Assembly (NCBI RefSeq): GCF_021365465.1
Contig: NZ_CP089932.1
Coordinates: 1,922,001-1,986,000 of the forward strand
Direction of reading: 5' to 3'
Origin: Erwinia tracheiphila
GTDB taxonomy: Bacteria > Pseudomonadota > Gammaproteobacteria > Enterobacterales > Enterobacteriaceae
Length of the DNA: 64,000 nt
The position numbers and the translations under genes were made by a program. Under the pieces are notes generated by a model. The model did not search any database, was not told the origin of the DNA, and worked only from the letters and a program-made list of their open reading frames with translations. Shown one piece after another: positions 7,068 to 16,674 of the stretch; the stretch's first letter is position 1, and each line of letters opens with the position of its first letter.

Positions 7068-8267
7068 ATGTATCAACCTGTCGCGTTATTTATCGGCCTG
7101 CGCTATATGCGTGGACGAGCATCGGACCGTTTTGGGCGGTTTGTATCCTGGCTGTCGGCCATTGGCATTACGCTCGGCGTGCTGGCCCTGGTCACCGTAT
7201 TATCGGTGATGAACGGTTTTGAGCATGAACTGGAAAAAAGCACCCTTAACCTGATGCCCCAGGCGCTGGTGACCAGCGATAAAGGTTCCGTTAATCCTCA
7301 GCAGGTTCCGGCCAGCTCGCTGCAACTGCGCGGTGTCAATCGTCTCACTCCACTGACTACCGCCGATGTTGTGCTGCAAAGCGCACACAGCGTCGGTGTG
7401 GGCGTGATGCTCGGTATCATGCCCGATGAACCCGATCCGCTTGGACCCTATCTCAGCAATGTCAGCCAGCAAACGCTTCAGTCCGGGCAGTACAACGTTA
7501 TTCTTGGAGAGCAGCTGGCGCAGCAGCTGGGTGTTAAAAGAGGCGATGAACTGCGTTTAATGGTGCCTTCTGCCAGCCAGTTTACGCCGATGGGGCGACT
7601 GCCCAGTCAGCGTCTGTTCACTGTCGCAGGGACTTTTGCCGCTAACAGTGAAGTGGATGGCTACCAGATTCTGGTTAACCAACAGGATGCCTCCCGTCTG
7701 ATGCGCTACCCGGCCGGGAATATTACCGGCTGGCGCTTATGGCTGGACAAGCCATTACAGGTCGATGCACTGAGCGAGCAAAAGCTGCCGCAGGGGCTGG
7801 TCTGGAAAGACTGGCGAGAGCGCAAAGGCGAATTGTTCCAGGCGGTGCGAATGGAGAAAAATATGATGGGCCTGCTGCTGAGTCTGATTGTTGCGGTGGC
7901 CGCTTTTAACATCATTACTTCGTTGGGACTGCTGATTATGGAGAAACAGGGTGAGGTCGCTATCCTGCAAACCCAGGGGCTGACGCGTCGCCAGATTGTG
8001 TTGGTATTTATGGTTCAGGGTGCCACTGCCGGTATCGTTGGCTCAGTACTGGGCGCATTGCTGGGGGTGCTGCTTGCCAGCCAGTTGAACAATCTGATGC
8101 CGCTGATTGGCACGTTACTTGACGGTGCGGCACTGCCCGTGGATATCTCCGTGCCGCAGGTATTGACCATCGTCATTACCGCTATGGTGTTGTCGCTTCT
8201 CTCGACGCTTTATCCTTCCTGGCGAGCTGCCGCCGTTCAACCTGCTGAGGCTTTACGTTATGAGTAA
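7068..8267 (+). CDS. lolC: LolC, lipoprotein-releasing ABC transporter permease
   Basis: With LolD and LolE this inner-membrane protein extracts outer-membrane lipoproteins and hands them to LolA. The 399-aa length equals that of E. coli LolC. The family order is present: one membrane segment at about residues 25-48 ([20 protein letters not shown]), a periplasmic domain to about residue 260, then three helices near 268-290, 315-345 and 360-385, ending PAEALRYE. The Met start [17 protein letters not shown] is conserved. The gene overlaps lolD by eight bases, as in a tight operon. The sequence just upstream is foreign, so the native promoter may have been disturbed. Confidence 0.97.
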   Translation: MYQPVALFIGLRYMRGRASDRFGRFVSWLSAIGITLGVLALVTVLSVMNGFEHELEKSTLNLMPQALVTSDKGSVNPQQVPASSLQLRGVNRLTPLTTADVVLQSAHSVGVGVMLGIMPDEPDPLGPYLSNVSQQTLQSGQYNVILGEQLAQQLGVKRGDELRLMVPSASQFTPMGRLPSQRLFTVAGTFAANSEVDGYQILVNQQDASRLMRYPAGNITGWRLWLDKPLQVDALSEQKLPQGLVWKDWRERKGELFQAVRMEKNMMGLLLSLIVAVAAFNIITSLGLLIMEKQGEVAILQTQGLTRRQIVLVFMVQGATAGIVGSVLGALLGVLLASQLNNLMPLIGTLLDGAALPVDISVPQVLTIVITAMVLSLLSTLYPSWRAAAVQPAEALRYE

Positions 8268-8964
8268 TACCACCTTGTTACAGTGCAATAACCTTTGCAG
8301 GCGTTATAAAGAAGGCAGCGTACAGACGGATGTGCTGCGCAACGTCTCTTTTAGCGTTGCTCCCGGCGAGATGATGGCGATTGTTGGCAGTTCAGGGTCT
8401 GGTAAAAGCACCCTGATGCATCTGCTGGGGGGGCTGGATACGCCGACATCTGGGGAGGTGGTGTTCGATTGTCAGTCTCTGAACCGTATGTCAGCGGCGG
8501 CAAGAGCCGGATTACGCAACCGCGAGCTGGGTTTTATCTACCAGTTCCACCACCTGCTGCCGGATTTTAACGCGCTGGAAAACGTCGCCATGCCGTTGTT
8601 AATTGGTAAGGTCGGCAAAAATGAAGCACGGGATAAGGCGCAGGACATGCTCAGTGCGGTTGGGCTGTCAAAACGCGCGCATCACCGTCCTTCTGAACTC
8701 TCTGGCGGAGAGCGCCAGCGTGTGGCAATTGCCCGTGCGCTGGTGAACAATCCACGGCTTGTGCTGGCCGATGAGCCGACCGGTAATCTGGATGCGCGTA
8801 ATGCCGATGCGATTTTCGATCTGCTTGGAGAACTGAATGTGCGACAGGGGACCGCTTTTCTGGTCGTCACTCACGATCTCAACCTAGCGAAACGCCTGCG
8901 CCGCCAGATGGAAATGCGCGATGGTGAACTGAGCGACGCACTGACCCTGACAGGACTGGCGTAA
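8260..8964 (+). CDS. lolD: LolD, lipoprotein-releasing ABC transporter ATPase
   Basis: This 234-aa nucleotide-binding subunit powers LolCE. Visible motifs: Walker [10 protein letters not shown] (about residues 43-51), Q-loop in [19 protein letters not shown] (the LolD-type Q loop), signature [15 protein letters not shown], Walker [13 protein letters not shown] and the switch His in VVTHD. Its start lies inside the end of lolC and its stop shares a base with the lolE start (TAATG), implying coupled translation. Confidence 0.97.
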   Translation: MSNTTLLQCNNLCRRYKEGSVQTDVLRNVSFSVAPGEMMAIVGSSGSGKSTLMHLLGGLDTPTSGEVVFDCQSLNRMSAAARAGLRNRELGFIYQFHHLLPDFNALENVAMPLLIGKVGKNEARDKAQDMLSAVGLSKRAHHRPSELSGGERQRVAIARALVNNPRLVLADEPTGNLDARNADAIFDLLGELNVRQGTAFLVVTHDLNLAKRLRRQMEMRDGELSDALTLTGLA

Positions 8965-10208
8965 TGGCAAACTCTCTTTCTCTTTTGCTTGGCCTGCGCT
9001 TTAGCCGTGGGCGTCGCCGTGGCGGTATGGTGTCGCTGATTTCGGTTATCTCTACGCTGGGGATTGCGCTGGGGGTGATGGTGCTTATCATTGGTCTCAG
9101 CGCAATGAACGGTTTTGAGCGTGAGCTGAATAACCGTATTCTCGCGGTGGTGCCGCACGGAGAAATCGAGCTGGTGCAGCAGCCGTTCACTAGCTGGCAG
9201 TCGCTGCTGCCCAAAGTGGAGCAGGTTAAAGGCATTGCGGCGGCGGCACCCTATATCAACTTTACCGGTCTTATTGAAAGCGGCGTGAAGCTGCAGGCAA
9301 TTCAGGTAAAAGGTGTCGATCCGCAGCAGGAAATCCGGTTGAGTGCGTTACCTGCATACGTGCAGAACCGGGCATGGCAAAGCTTCAGCGCGGGTAAGCA
9401 GCAGATTATCCTGGGGCAGGGCGTGGCTAACAGCCTGAACCTGAAGCAGGGCGACTGGCTGACCATTTTGATACCTGACAGTAGCGAGGGACAAAAATTA
9501 CTTCAACCTAAGCGCGTCCGTCTTCAGGTCAGCGGCATCCTGGCGTTAAGCGGCATGCTTGATCACAGTCTGGCGCTGGTGCCGCTGGCTGATGCGCAAC
9601 AGTACCTTAATATGGGTGACAACGTCACGGGCATTGCCCTGAAAATGACCGATCCCTTTGCCGCCCAAAAACTGGTGCGCGATGCCGGTGAAGTTACCCA
9701 TGCCTACGTTTATATCCGCAGCTGGATTGGCAGCTATGGCTATATGTATCGGGATATTCAGATGATTCGTGCCATTATGTATCTGGCAATGGTGCTGGTA
9801 ATTGGTGTGGCCTGTTTCAATATCGTTTCCACCCTGGTGATGGCGGTAAAAGATAAAAGTAGCGATATCGCAGTGTTGCGCACCCTTGGTGCCAGAGACG
9901 GTCTGATCCGCGCGATTTTTGTCTGGTACGGGTTGATGGCCGGATTAGTGGGCAGCGTCAGCGGCGTGGTCACCGGCGTACTCGCGGCGTTCAACTTAAC
10001 CACGCTGATTAAAGGTATTGAAACACTGACTGGCTACCATTTCCTCTCTGGCGATATCTATTTTATCGACTTTTTACCCTCAGAAGTTCACTGGCTGGAC
10101 GTGGTGATTGTGCTGCTCACCTCGTTGGTTCTGAGCCTGATTGCCAGCTGGTATCCGGCGAGAAGAGCAAGCCGTATCGATCCGGCCCGCGTCCTCAGCG
10201 GCCAGTAA
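8964..10208 (+). CDS. lolE: LolE, lipoprotein-releasing ABC transporter permease
   Basis: LolE (414 aa) pairs with LolC and is the subunit that contacts the lipoprotein first. It has the same topology: an N-terminal membrane helix (about 25-50, with [20 protein letters not shown]), a periplasmic domain, and three C-terminal helices starting near residue 270. It ends in the typical DPARVLSGQ. In E. coli the next gene is nagK; here only 47 bp separate lolE from cobB. Confidence 0.97.
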   Translation: MANSLSLLLGLRFSRGRRRGGMVSLISVISTLGIALGVMVLIIGLSAMNGFERELNNRILAVVPHGEIELVQQPFTSWQSLLPKVEQVKGIAAAAPYINFTGLIESGVKLQAIQVKGVDPQQEIRLSALPAYVQNRAWQSFSAGKQQIILGQGVANSLNLKQGDWLTILIPDSSEGQKLLQPKRVRLQVSGILALSGMLDHSLALVPLADAQQYLNMGDNVTGIALKMTDPFAAQKLVRDAGEVTHAYVYIRSWIGSYGYMYRDIQMIRAIMYLAMVLVIGVACFNIVSTLVMAVKDKSSDIAVLRTLGARDGLIRAIFVWYGLMAGLVGSVSGVVTGVLAAFNLTTLIKGIETLTGYHFLSGDIYFIDFLPSEVHWLDVVIVLLTSLVLSLIASWYPARRASRIDPARVLSGQ

Positions 10209-10255
10209 ACAGAGATTGGCATTCCCTTTCCGGCACGTTAAGGAGTAGAGAAGTT

Positions 10256-11092
10256 ATGATGCGTAACCCCCGTCGTCGCCTGAGACTGGCACGTTACAAA
10301 AAAAACCGACGTCAGGTGCATCAGCGCTTTCGTCAGCGCATTTTTGAACGCGACCGTAATATTGAAATAGCCCAAAATCCACTACCCCGCGTGGTGGTGC
10401 TGACTGGCGCGGGTATTTCTGCGGAATCCGGTATTCGCACCTTCCGCGCAGAAGATGGCCTGTGGGAAGACCATAAGGTCGAGGATGTTGCCACACCTGA
10501 GGGCTTTACCCGCGACCCCGAAAGGGTACAGGTCTTTTACAATGCGCGTCGGCGTCAGCTACAACAGCCTGACATTGCCCCCAACGCGGCACATCTTGCC
10601 CTCGCAAAGCTGGAAGCCGCACTGGGCGATCATTTTCTGCTGGTGACGCAAAATATCGACAACCTCCATGAGCGGGCGGGCAACCACAACATCATTCATA
10701 TGCACGGCGAACTGCTAAAAGTACGCTGTACGGGTAGTGGTCAGGTGGTGAGCTGGCAGGATGATGTCAACCCTGGCGACCGCTGTCACTGCTGTCAGTT
10801 TCCATCGACGCTCCGCCCGCACATTGTCTGGTTTGGCGAGATGCCGTTACAAATGGATGAGATTTATACGGCGCTGTCGCAGGCTGATTATTTTGTTGCC
10901 ATTGGCACCTCCGGCCATGTTTATCCTGCGGCGGGCTTTGTTCATGAAGCAAAATTGCAAGGTGCGTATACGGTGGAGCTGAACCTGCAACCGAGTCAGG
11001 TAGGCAGTGAATTTGAAGAAAATGATTACGGCCCGGCAAGTGAGGTGGTGCCGAGGTTTGTGCAAAGTCTGCTGCGAAAAACCCGGCAGTAG
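10256..11092 (+). CDS. cobB: CobB, NAD-dependent protein deacylase (sirtuin)
   Basis: CobB removes acetyl and succinyl groups from protein lysines using NAD, and activates acetyl-CoA synthetase in E. coli. The 278-aa protein shows [14 protein letters not shown] at residues 51-64, [12 protein letters not shown], the catalytic His in [11 protein letters not shown] and zinc cysteines (one in VRC, two in CHCC). [12 protein letters not shown] is the late NAD-binding block. The basic N-terminal leader matches the long CobB form. A GGAG lies ahead of tandem ATG codons at 10256 and 10259; the first is used here. Confidence 0.97.
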   Translation: MMRNPRRRLRLARYKKNRRQVHQRFRQRIFERDRNIEIAQNPLPRVVVLTGAGISAESGIRTFRAEDGLWEDHKVEDVATPEGFTRDPERVQVFYNARRRQLQQPDIAPNAAHLALAKLEAALGDHFLLVTQNIDNLHERAGNHNIIHMHGELLKVRCTGSGQVVSWQDDVNPGDRCHCCQFPSTLRPHIVWFGEMPLQMDEIYTALSQADYFVAIGTSGHVYPAAGFVHEAKLQGAYTVELNLQPSQVGSEFEENDYGPASEVVPRFVQSLLRKTRQ

Positions 11093-11142
11093 TTTCTGTT
11101 CAGGATGTAGCAGCCGTGTGCGGTGACGTGCGCGGCCACAGG

Positions 11143-12006
11143 TCAGGGGGCTAATTCAGTTTCGCCTGGCGGGCTACTATGATGGTGCCGTTCTTTCAGG
11201 CTGACCAGCGTAAAGACGCTGACAAATACCAGTGTGAACAGTACCACGATGGTGGGTGCTGGCGCGCTGTCGATAAAAAACGACAGATAAACGCCGCTAA
11301 AAGCAACCGTTATTGACACACCAGCGGCCACCAGCAGCATGCGGACAAACGTCCGGGTCAGCAACAGTGCAATGGCACCTGGCGCAATCAGCAGCGAGAC
11401 GGTCAGTATAATGCCAACTGCTTTCAATGTTGCGACAATAGTCAGCGCGATCATACACAGCAGTCCGTAATGCAGCAGCCTGATATGTAGCCCGCTGGCG
11501 CTGGCCTGAACCGGGTCAAAAGCATAAAGCAAAAAGTCGCGCCATTTGATGACAAAAATCAATACAATCAGCAGTGCAATCAGCCCCGTTTGCTGCAAAT
11601 CCCTGACGTTAATGCCCAGCATGTCGCCAAACAGAATGTGATCGAGGTGAATTTCGGACTTCACCGCAACGGCGAGGATCAGGCCAATAGCGAACATTGC
11701 GGAAAAAACGATGCCCATTAGCGCATCCTGCTTTATCCGGGTGTTTTCCTTCAGAAAACCTGTCGCCAGCGCACAAAAAAGACCGGCAAAAAAAGCACCA
11801 ATGGAAAATGGCAAACCTGCCATATACGCCAGCACAACCCCTGGAAATACAGCATGGCTCATGGCATCGCCCAGTAGCGCCCAGCCTTTTAGCACCAGCA
11901 AACAGGAAATCAATGCTGCAGGCACAGCCAGCAACACGGCAACGATCAGCGCATTGTTCATAAAGCTGAACTGGAACGGTTGCAGTAAAAGCGTCAGCAG
12001 ACTCAT
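11143..12006 (-). CDS. sitD: SitD-like Mn/Fe ABC transporter permease
   Basis: This 287-aa ABC-3 family permease has about eight hydrophobic segments and the GWALLGDAMSHAVFPGVVLAY block typical of the SitC/SitD and YfeC/YfeD families. It is the last gene of sitABCD and overlaps sitC by four bases. With sitC it forms the channel importing manganese and ferrous iron. The C-terminal tail (LKERHHHSSPPGE) is histidine-containing, as is common in metal permeases. Confidence 0.9.
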   Translation of the reverse strand: MSLLTLLLQPFQFSFMNNALIVAVLLAVPAALISCLLVLKGWALLGDAMSHAVFPGVVLAYMAGLPFSIGAFFAGLFCALATGFLKENTRIKQDALMGIVFSAMFAIGLILAVAVKSEIHLDHILFGDMLGINVRDLQQTGLIALLIVLIFVIKWRDFLLYAFDPVQASASGLHIRLLHYGLLCMIALTIVATLKAVGIILTVSLLIAPGAIALLLTRTFVRMLLVAAGVSITVAFSGVYLSFFIDSAPAPTIVVLFTLVFVSVFTLVSLKERHHHSSPPGETELAP

Positions 12007-12872
12007 GGCGTCCTTCCGTCCCGGTCGGGTGCATATATACTGCGCCTGTGCCGCATCAGCCAGCCATATTTGGGTGAAAAAAGAAAAGCCAGCAAGAACA
12101 GCACTGCCTGTGCGACCACAATGATACCGCCGGTTGCGCCATCCAGAAAAAAGCTTATCCAGGCACCGAAAAAGCTGGTTGCCGCACCTATTATCACCGC
12201 AAGAGTCAGCATGCGTGGAAAGCGGTCAGTAAGCAGATAAGCCGTGGCACCGGGAGCAACCACCATGCAAATGACCAGAAAAGCCCCGACGGTTTGCAGC
12301 GCGGCGATAGTGGTAACCGAGAGCAACACAAAAAACAGGCTTTTCATAAGAAGCGGATTGAGGCCAACGGTGCGTGCATGGTTCTCGTCGAAAAAAGTGA
12401 CCATCAGATCTTTCCATTTCAGCAATAAAATGCTCAGGGAAATCACGCTGCTGAGGGCCAGCTGCCAGATATCACCAGGGGCGATCGCCAGAATATTACC
12501 GGAAACAATAGTCTGGATATTCACCGGGGTTGGGTTAAGCGACATGATAAACAGCCCAAAACCAAAGAACGATGAGAAGATTAGCCCGATAATGACATCT
12601 TCACGCAGTCGCGTTCGCTGATGGAGAAACAACATTGCCGCTGCCGCGAGGCCTCCTGAGAAAAATGCCCCCACTGAAAAAGGTAATCCCAGCATCCAGG
12701 CACCCGCCACGCCGGGAACGATCGCGTGCGAAAGCGCATCGCCAATCAGCGACCAGCCTTTTAACATCAGGTAACAGGAAAGGAAAGCGCACACGCCGCC
12801 TACCAGCGCGGAAACCCACATGGCATTTAGCATATATTGATAGCTAAACGGTTCCAGAAGCAGACGCAGCAT
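12003..12872 (-). CDS. sitC: SitC-like Mn/Fe ABC transporter permease
   Basis: The 289-aa protein has the ABC-3 motif GWSLIGDALSHAIVPGVAGA near residues 40-60 and hydrophobic segments throughout. It is paralogous to the following sitD product. One base separates it from sitB upstream, so the four genes are co-transcribed. FDENHARTVGLNP is a conserved cytoplasmic loop likely to contact the ATPase. Confidence 0.92.
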   Translation of the reverse strand: MLRLLLEPFSYQYMLNAMWVSALVGGVCAFLSCYLMLKGWSLIGDALSHAIVPGVAGAWMLGLPFSVGAFFSGGLAAAAMLFLHQRTRLREDVIIGLIFSSFFGFGLFIMSLNPTPVNIQTIVSGNILAIAPGDIWQLALSSVISLSILLLKWKDLMVTFFDENHARTVGLNPLLMKSLFFVLLSVTTIAALQTVGAFLVICMVVAPGATAYLLTDRFPRMLTLAVIIGAATSFFGAWISFFLDGATGGIIVVAQAVLFLLAFLFSPKYGWLMRHRRSIYAPDRDGRTP

Positions 12873-12873
12873 C

Positions 12874-13683
12874 TTAATCTTTTTCCTGCGCTGGTTTTTT
12901 ATCCGCTATCGGCAGGTTGCCTGACATCATCGGATGTAAAATACCATCAAAGGTGTTGTTCAGGTTTGATGCGGTAAATGTCTCTTTGGTCGGCCCACAG
13001 GCGAGCACTGTGTTTTTTACCAGCACGGTATAATCACAAAAACTGCTTACCGTGGAGAGATTATGAGTGGAAACGAGTAATGTGCAGCCCTCATCGCGCA
13101 TTTGCTGAAGCAGAGAAATAATTTGTCGCTCTGTATTGACATCGATACCGGTAAACGGTTCGTCCAGCAGCACAATTTTCCCGCCCTGGGCGATGGCCCG
13201 GGCGAGAAAAACGCGTTTCTTTTGCCCCCCGGACAGCTCACCAATTTGTCGGTGGCGAAAATCACGCATTCCCACCCGGTCAAGTGCTGCCGCCACCGCA
13301 TTGTGGTCGGCCTTTCGTGGAATGCGTAATGCGCCCATATGGCCATAACGGCCCATCATCACCACATCTTCGGCCAGTACCGGAAAGTGCCAGTCAACAT
13401 CCTCCGCCTGTGGAACGTAAGCGACCTGACTTTGTCGCAGGGCCAGGCAGGGAGGCATTCCCATCATTGTGATGTCGCCCTCCGCCAGCGGCACTAACCC
13501 CATCAACGCTTTGAACAGCGTTGATTTCCCGGAACCATTCACCCCAAGTAATGCCGCAAGCGTCCCGGATGGGACGGCAAAGCTCGCCTTTCTTAGTGCG
13601 GTATGACCGTTGCGGTAGGTGACTGTTACCCCATTCGCGCGGATGCCGTCATCATGAAAGCCATTATCGGGAAGGGCTTTCAT
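12874..13683 (-). CDS. sitB: SitB-like Mn/Fe ABC transporter ATPase
   Basis: This 269-aa ATPase has Walker A GVNGSGKST, Q loop VAYVPQAEDVDWHFP (characteristic of manganese/zinc transporters), signature LSGGQKKRVFLARAI, Walker B IVLLDEPFTGID and switch STHNL. It overlaps the end of sitA by four bases. It energises import through SitCD. Confidence 0.93.
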   Translation of the reverse strand: MKALPDNGFHDDGIRANGVTVTYRNGHTALRKASFAVPSGTLAALLGVNGSGKSTLFKALMGLVPLAEGDITMMGMPPCLALRQSQVAYVPQAEDVDWHFPVLAEDVVMMGRYGHMGALRIPRKADHNAVAAALDRVGMRDFRHRQIGELSGGQKKRVFLARAIAQGGKIVLLDEPFTGIDVNTERQIISLLQQMRDEGCTLLVSTHNLSTVSSFCDYTVLVKNTVLACGPTKETFTASNLNNTFDGILHPMMSGNLPIADKKPAQEKD

Positions 13684-14597
13684 GGTTTAAGTCCATCATT
13701 AATGCCTTTTACCACCGTCGCAGTGGTAACGTGCAGCAGATCAATATAGGTGGGTACAGGACCTTCGGCGCTGCTCAGTGAATCCACATAAAGTACGCCG
13801 CCATAGTGTGCGCCGGTTTCTCTGGCAACTTGTCGGGCGGGTTTATCAGAAACAGTGCTTTCGCTAAACAGGGTAGGAACAGCTTTTTTCTTCATTGCAT
13901 CAATAACCTGCCGCACCTGCTGCGGTATACCCTGCTGGTCGGCATTAATCGGCCACAGGTAAAGTTCTGTTAAGCCAAGATCGCGAGCCAGATAAGAGAA
14001 CGCTCCTTCACTGGTGACCAGCCAGCGCTTATCGTGCGGAATTTTTGCGATTTGGTCGCGCAGAGGTTGCAGCGTGTCGGCAATCTTCTGCTGATAAATT
14101 TCTGCATTCTTACGGTAAATTGCGGCATTTTCCGGGTCGTATTTCATCAGAGCATCGCGAATATTATTGACGTAAATACGTGCATTGTCGGGTGACATCC
14201 AGGCGTGGGGATTCGGCTTGCCGTTATAGGGCCCGGTGGTAATACCCATCGGTACAATGCCTGTCGAGACTTCCACTTCGGGCACGGAAGGCAGGTGCTG
14301 GTAAAACTTCTTAAACCACAGTTCAAGATTAAGACCGTTGGAGAGGATCAGCTGTGCGCCCTGAGCGCGGCGGATATCGCCGGGCGTGGGTTGATACTGA
14401 TGTATTTCCGCGCCAGGTTTGGTGATTGATTCAACGATGGCCTTGTCGCCCGCGACGTTTCTGGTCATATCAGCAATAATGGTAAAGGTGGTGATCACCT
14501 TGAATTTATCCTGAGCCAGTGCAGACGATATATTGAGCAGCAGAATCAGGCATGAAATGCCTGAAGCAAATAGAACAGGGGACAGCCATTTTTTCAT
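13680..14597 (-). CDS. sitA: SitA-like periplasmic Mn/Fe-binding protein
   Basis: This is the solute-binding component of the transporter. I place the start at ATG 14597 (MKKWLSPVLF), preceded by GGGAG; an upstream in-frame Met at 14642 has no ribosome-binding site. The signal peptide is about residues 1-27, cut after SALA. Metal-ligand regions are visible: KPGAEIHQYQPTPGD, NPHAWMSPDN, SEGAFSYLARD and the C-terminal DSL. It closely resembles Salmonella SitA. A MntR-like box and a Fur-like site lie upstream. Confidence 0.93.
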   Translation of the reverse strand: MKKWLSPVLFASGISCLILLLNISSALAQDKFKVITTFTIIADMTRNVAGDKAIVESITKPGAEIHQYQPTPGDIRRAQGAQLILSNGLNLELWFKKFYQHLPSVPEVEVSTGIVPMGITTGPYNGKPNPHAWMSPDNARIYVNNIRDALMKYDPENAAIYRKNAEIYQQKIADTLQPLRDQIAKIPHDKRWLVTSEGAFSYLARDLGLTELYLWPINADQQGIPQQVRQVIDAMKKKAVPTLFSESTVSDKPARQVARETGAHYGGVLYVDSLSSAEGPVPTYIDLLHVTTATVVKGINDGLKP

Positions 14598-14637
14598 TAT
14601 ATTCTCCCGAAACCCTGATAAATAGGTGACGCTATAA

Positions 14638-14681
14638 AACATAGCACTTGCTATAATTTAATGGCAATAATTCTCATTTGA
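14638..14681 (-). promoter_or_regulatory. MntR-like and Fur-like sites upstream of sitA
   Basis: AACATAGCACTTGCTATAAT (from 14638) resembles the MntR palindrome (AACATAGC-N4-GCTATGTT). Next to it GGCAATAATTCTCATTTG (14663-14680) is a partial match to the Fur box. Dual MntR/Fur control is established for Salmonella sitABCD; the assignment here is by eye. Confidence 0.55.
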
Positions 14682-14788
14682 TCAAAAACAAACTTTGATG
14701 CAGAAATTCAAATTGATCGGTAATTTTAACCGCTATATGACATCTGATAATTACCGTGCTGATGAGCTGCGTAGCGAAGATGAGAGGA

Positions 14789-15928
14789 TTAGTGAGGTAA
14801 GGGGCCTGCCAGCCCCCAAAATTCTGTGCCAATGCCCGGCAGCGACAAGCCTGAAGCTGTATAAGAAAGGTGATGTTGTGGCTTCACGTTGTTTTTCATC
14901 GGTCAGGGCGCGCTGCAGGCTGGCAGTGAGCCTCCCTAATAATGCCAGACCGGCGACAGCATGCATAAGCGCAGGTGGTAGCGCAATAAATAATTGCCCA
15001 ATCATGCCGCGAATACCCCGGCGACAAGATAAAACAGCCCCTCACAGACTGTGACTCAATATCGGCGTTGCGGATCGGGATGAACATCATGTCCCATACA
15101 GATAGCGGAGGTAATTGCCGCGATGCACACTGAAAATCCACCAAAGGGTGTCAGTAGTAACGAAGTGAGGCCAGTCCAGCCTATCAGCGGGGAGTCAGAT
15201 ACCTGAAAGCCACCCGCTCTCAGCGCGACGATACCCGGTGAGTTCTGGGAAGCCATAGTGACGACAAAAAAAGACAGATCGGTATCGGCCAGCCTGGCAA
15301 GGTTAAAGTGTGGGGCGACGAACGTCAGCATGGCAGAATTAACCGTTTGTTGCGCAAGGTATATATCCCCTCTGAGCATTACCACTGTCAGTCCCGTTAC
15401 CAGCGCGATCAAAATTGCATAGAGCGGAAGAAAACGCTTTGCAGCAAGATAGATCAGGCTCATACCGGCAGTCAGTGAGAAATCAACTGGTAAAGAGGTT
15501 AAAGCCTCTGTATCAAAGTGAAGCAAAATACCCGCCAGTATTGCAGAGGACATTGCCTGTGGAATAAAGCACATGAGTCTGGCGAACAGGCCAGTGACGC
15601 CAGAAAGGAAAATCAGTGCGGATGTAAAGACAAACATACCGATGGCATCCGCAAGAGATGTACAGGTGAGCGTAGTCACCAGCAGAGCAGCGCCAGGCGT
15701 CGACCATGCGGTAAGGACAGGAGCACGATAATAAAGCAACAAGCCAACAGAGGTCAGCCCCATGGCCAGTCCCGGCATGCTTAACCAGCCAGCGACCTGT
15801 AATTCTGAGGTACCAGCAGCGCTGGCAGCCTGGAAAACGATTGCTGCAGAACTGGCATAGCCCACCAGCACCGCGACAAAACCCGCGACCAGCGCAGGTA
15901 ATGTGAGATGAGAGAAAGGTGGGCGCAT
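14789..15928 (-). pseudogene. ydcO: YdcO/BenE-family transporter, degenerate
   Basis: The first 290 codons encode an almost complete BenE-family (benzoate/H+ symporter-like) protein with many membrane segments, ending ICMGHDVHPDPQRRY and an in-frame TGA. The remainder of the family C-terminus is still readable in other frames: CEGLFYLVAGVFAA directly after the stop, then MIGQLFIALPPALMHAVAGL after a shift, then SGLSLPGIGTEFWGLAG after another. One nonsense codon plus at least two frameshifts mark it as a pseudogene. Its divergent regulator is also broken. Confidence 0.85.
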
Positions 15929-15943
15929 TATTGTATCCGCATG

Positions 15944-15984
15944 TACGTTATAGCGTACAAACTAACATCGTGCGCTATAACGTA
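15944..15984. promoter_or_regulatory. Inverted-repeat operator between ydcO and sutR remnants
   Basis: TACGTTATAGCG (15944-15955) and CGCTATAACGTA (15973-15984) are exact inverted repeats separated by 17 bases, midway between two divergent genes. Placement and symmetry suggest binding sites for the SutR-type regulator encoded next to it. The regulator gene is dead, so this may be a fossil operator. Confidence 0.6.
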
Positions 15985-16018
15985 CGAATTGCCAATCTGC
16001 CCTTCATCAGGAGATGAT

Positions 16019-16584
16019 ATGACCAATCCCAGTTTTTAACCCGGACTGACCCTGAAATCTCTGCGCCTGTCCCGGGCGTGGAGTTTAGTGCGCACCACGC
16101 AAGAAACTGGCGTGAGTAAGGCCATGCTGGGGCAAATCGAACGGCGAGAGTCCAGCCCCGCCGTGGCAACCTTGTGGAAAATCGCTACGGGTTTTAATGT
16201 CCCCTTCTCACACTTTGTTCCCGTATCTGAGCCAGATGAAGCGGAAAAAGTGCTGTGCAACGATAGGTGTAGGACTCGACGGCAGCGCACAGACGCGATG
16301 CAGGTTACGCCTTTGTTTCCCTTCGATACTCAGTTGCGCTTTGATGTTCTGGCGGTCGAGCTGGCAGTGGGGGCGTTAGTGAGTCTTCAGCCCATGAGGC
16401 CTGTGTGATTGAGCATGTGGTGGTGACGGAAGGGGAGCTGCAGCTGGCGGTAAACGGAAAATGGCATACTCTGCGTGTGGGGGAAGGATTGCGTTTTCAG
16501 GCAGACTACCCTCACAGCTATCTTAATGTGAGCCTTAAGTCGGTAAAGTTTCACACCCTCATTCACTATCCGCAGAAGATGTAG
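16019..16584 (+). pseudogene. sutR: SutR (YdcN)-type XRE-cupin regulator, degenerate
   Basis: From ATG 16019 (after CAGGAG) the frame gives MTNPSF and then TAA at codon 7. It continues without further stops through a helix-turn-helix (TTQETGVSKAMLGQIERRES) and SPAVATLWKIATGFNVPF. A second lesion near 16380 shifts the frame, after which a cupin domain is readable to 16584 (HVVVTEGELQLAVNGKWHTL, FHTLIHYPQKM). This is the layout of E. coli SutR/YdcN, divergent from ydcO. Two independent lesions make it a pseudogene. Confidence 0.85.
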
Positions 16585-16674
16585 CGACATGCGTAAGCCT
16601 GTCCCTTATCTGACCTGAAGCAATACTTACCACCAAAAAGTTACTGATAATGAAAATCTGCCATATCAGAGGGA

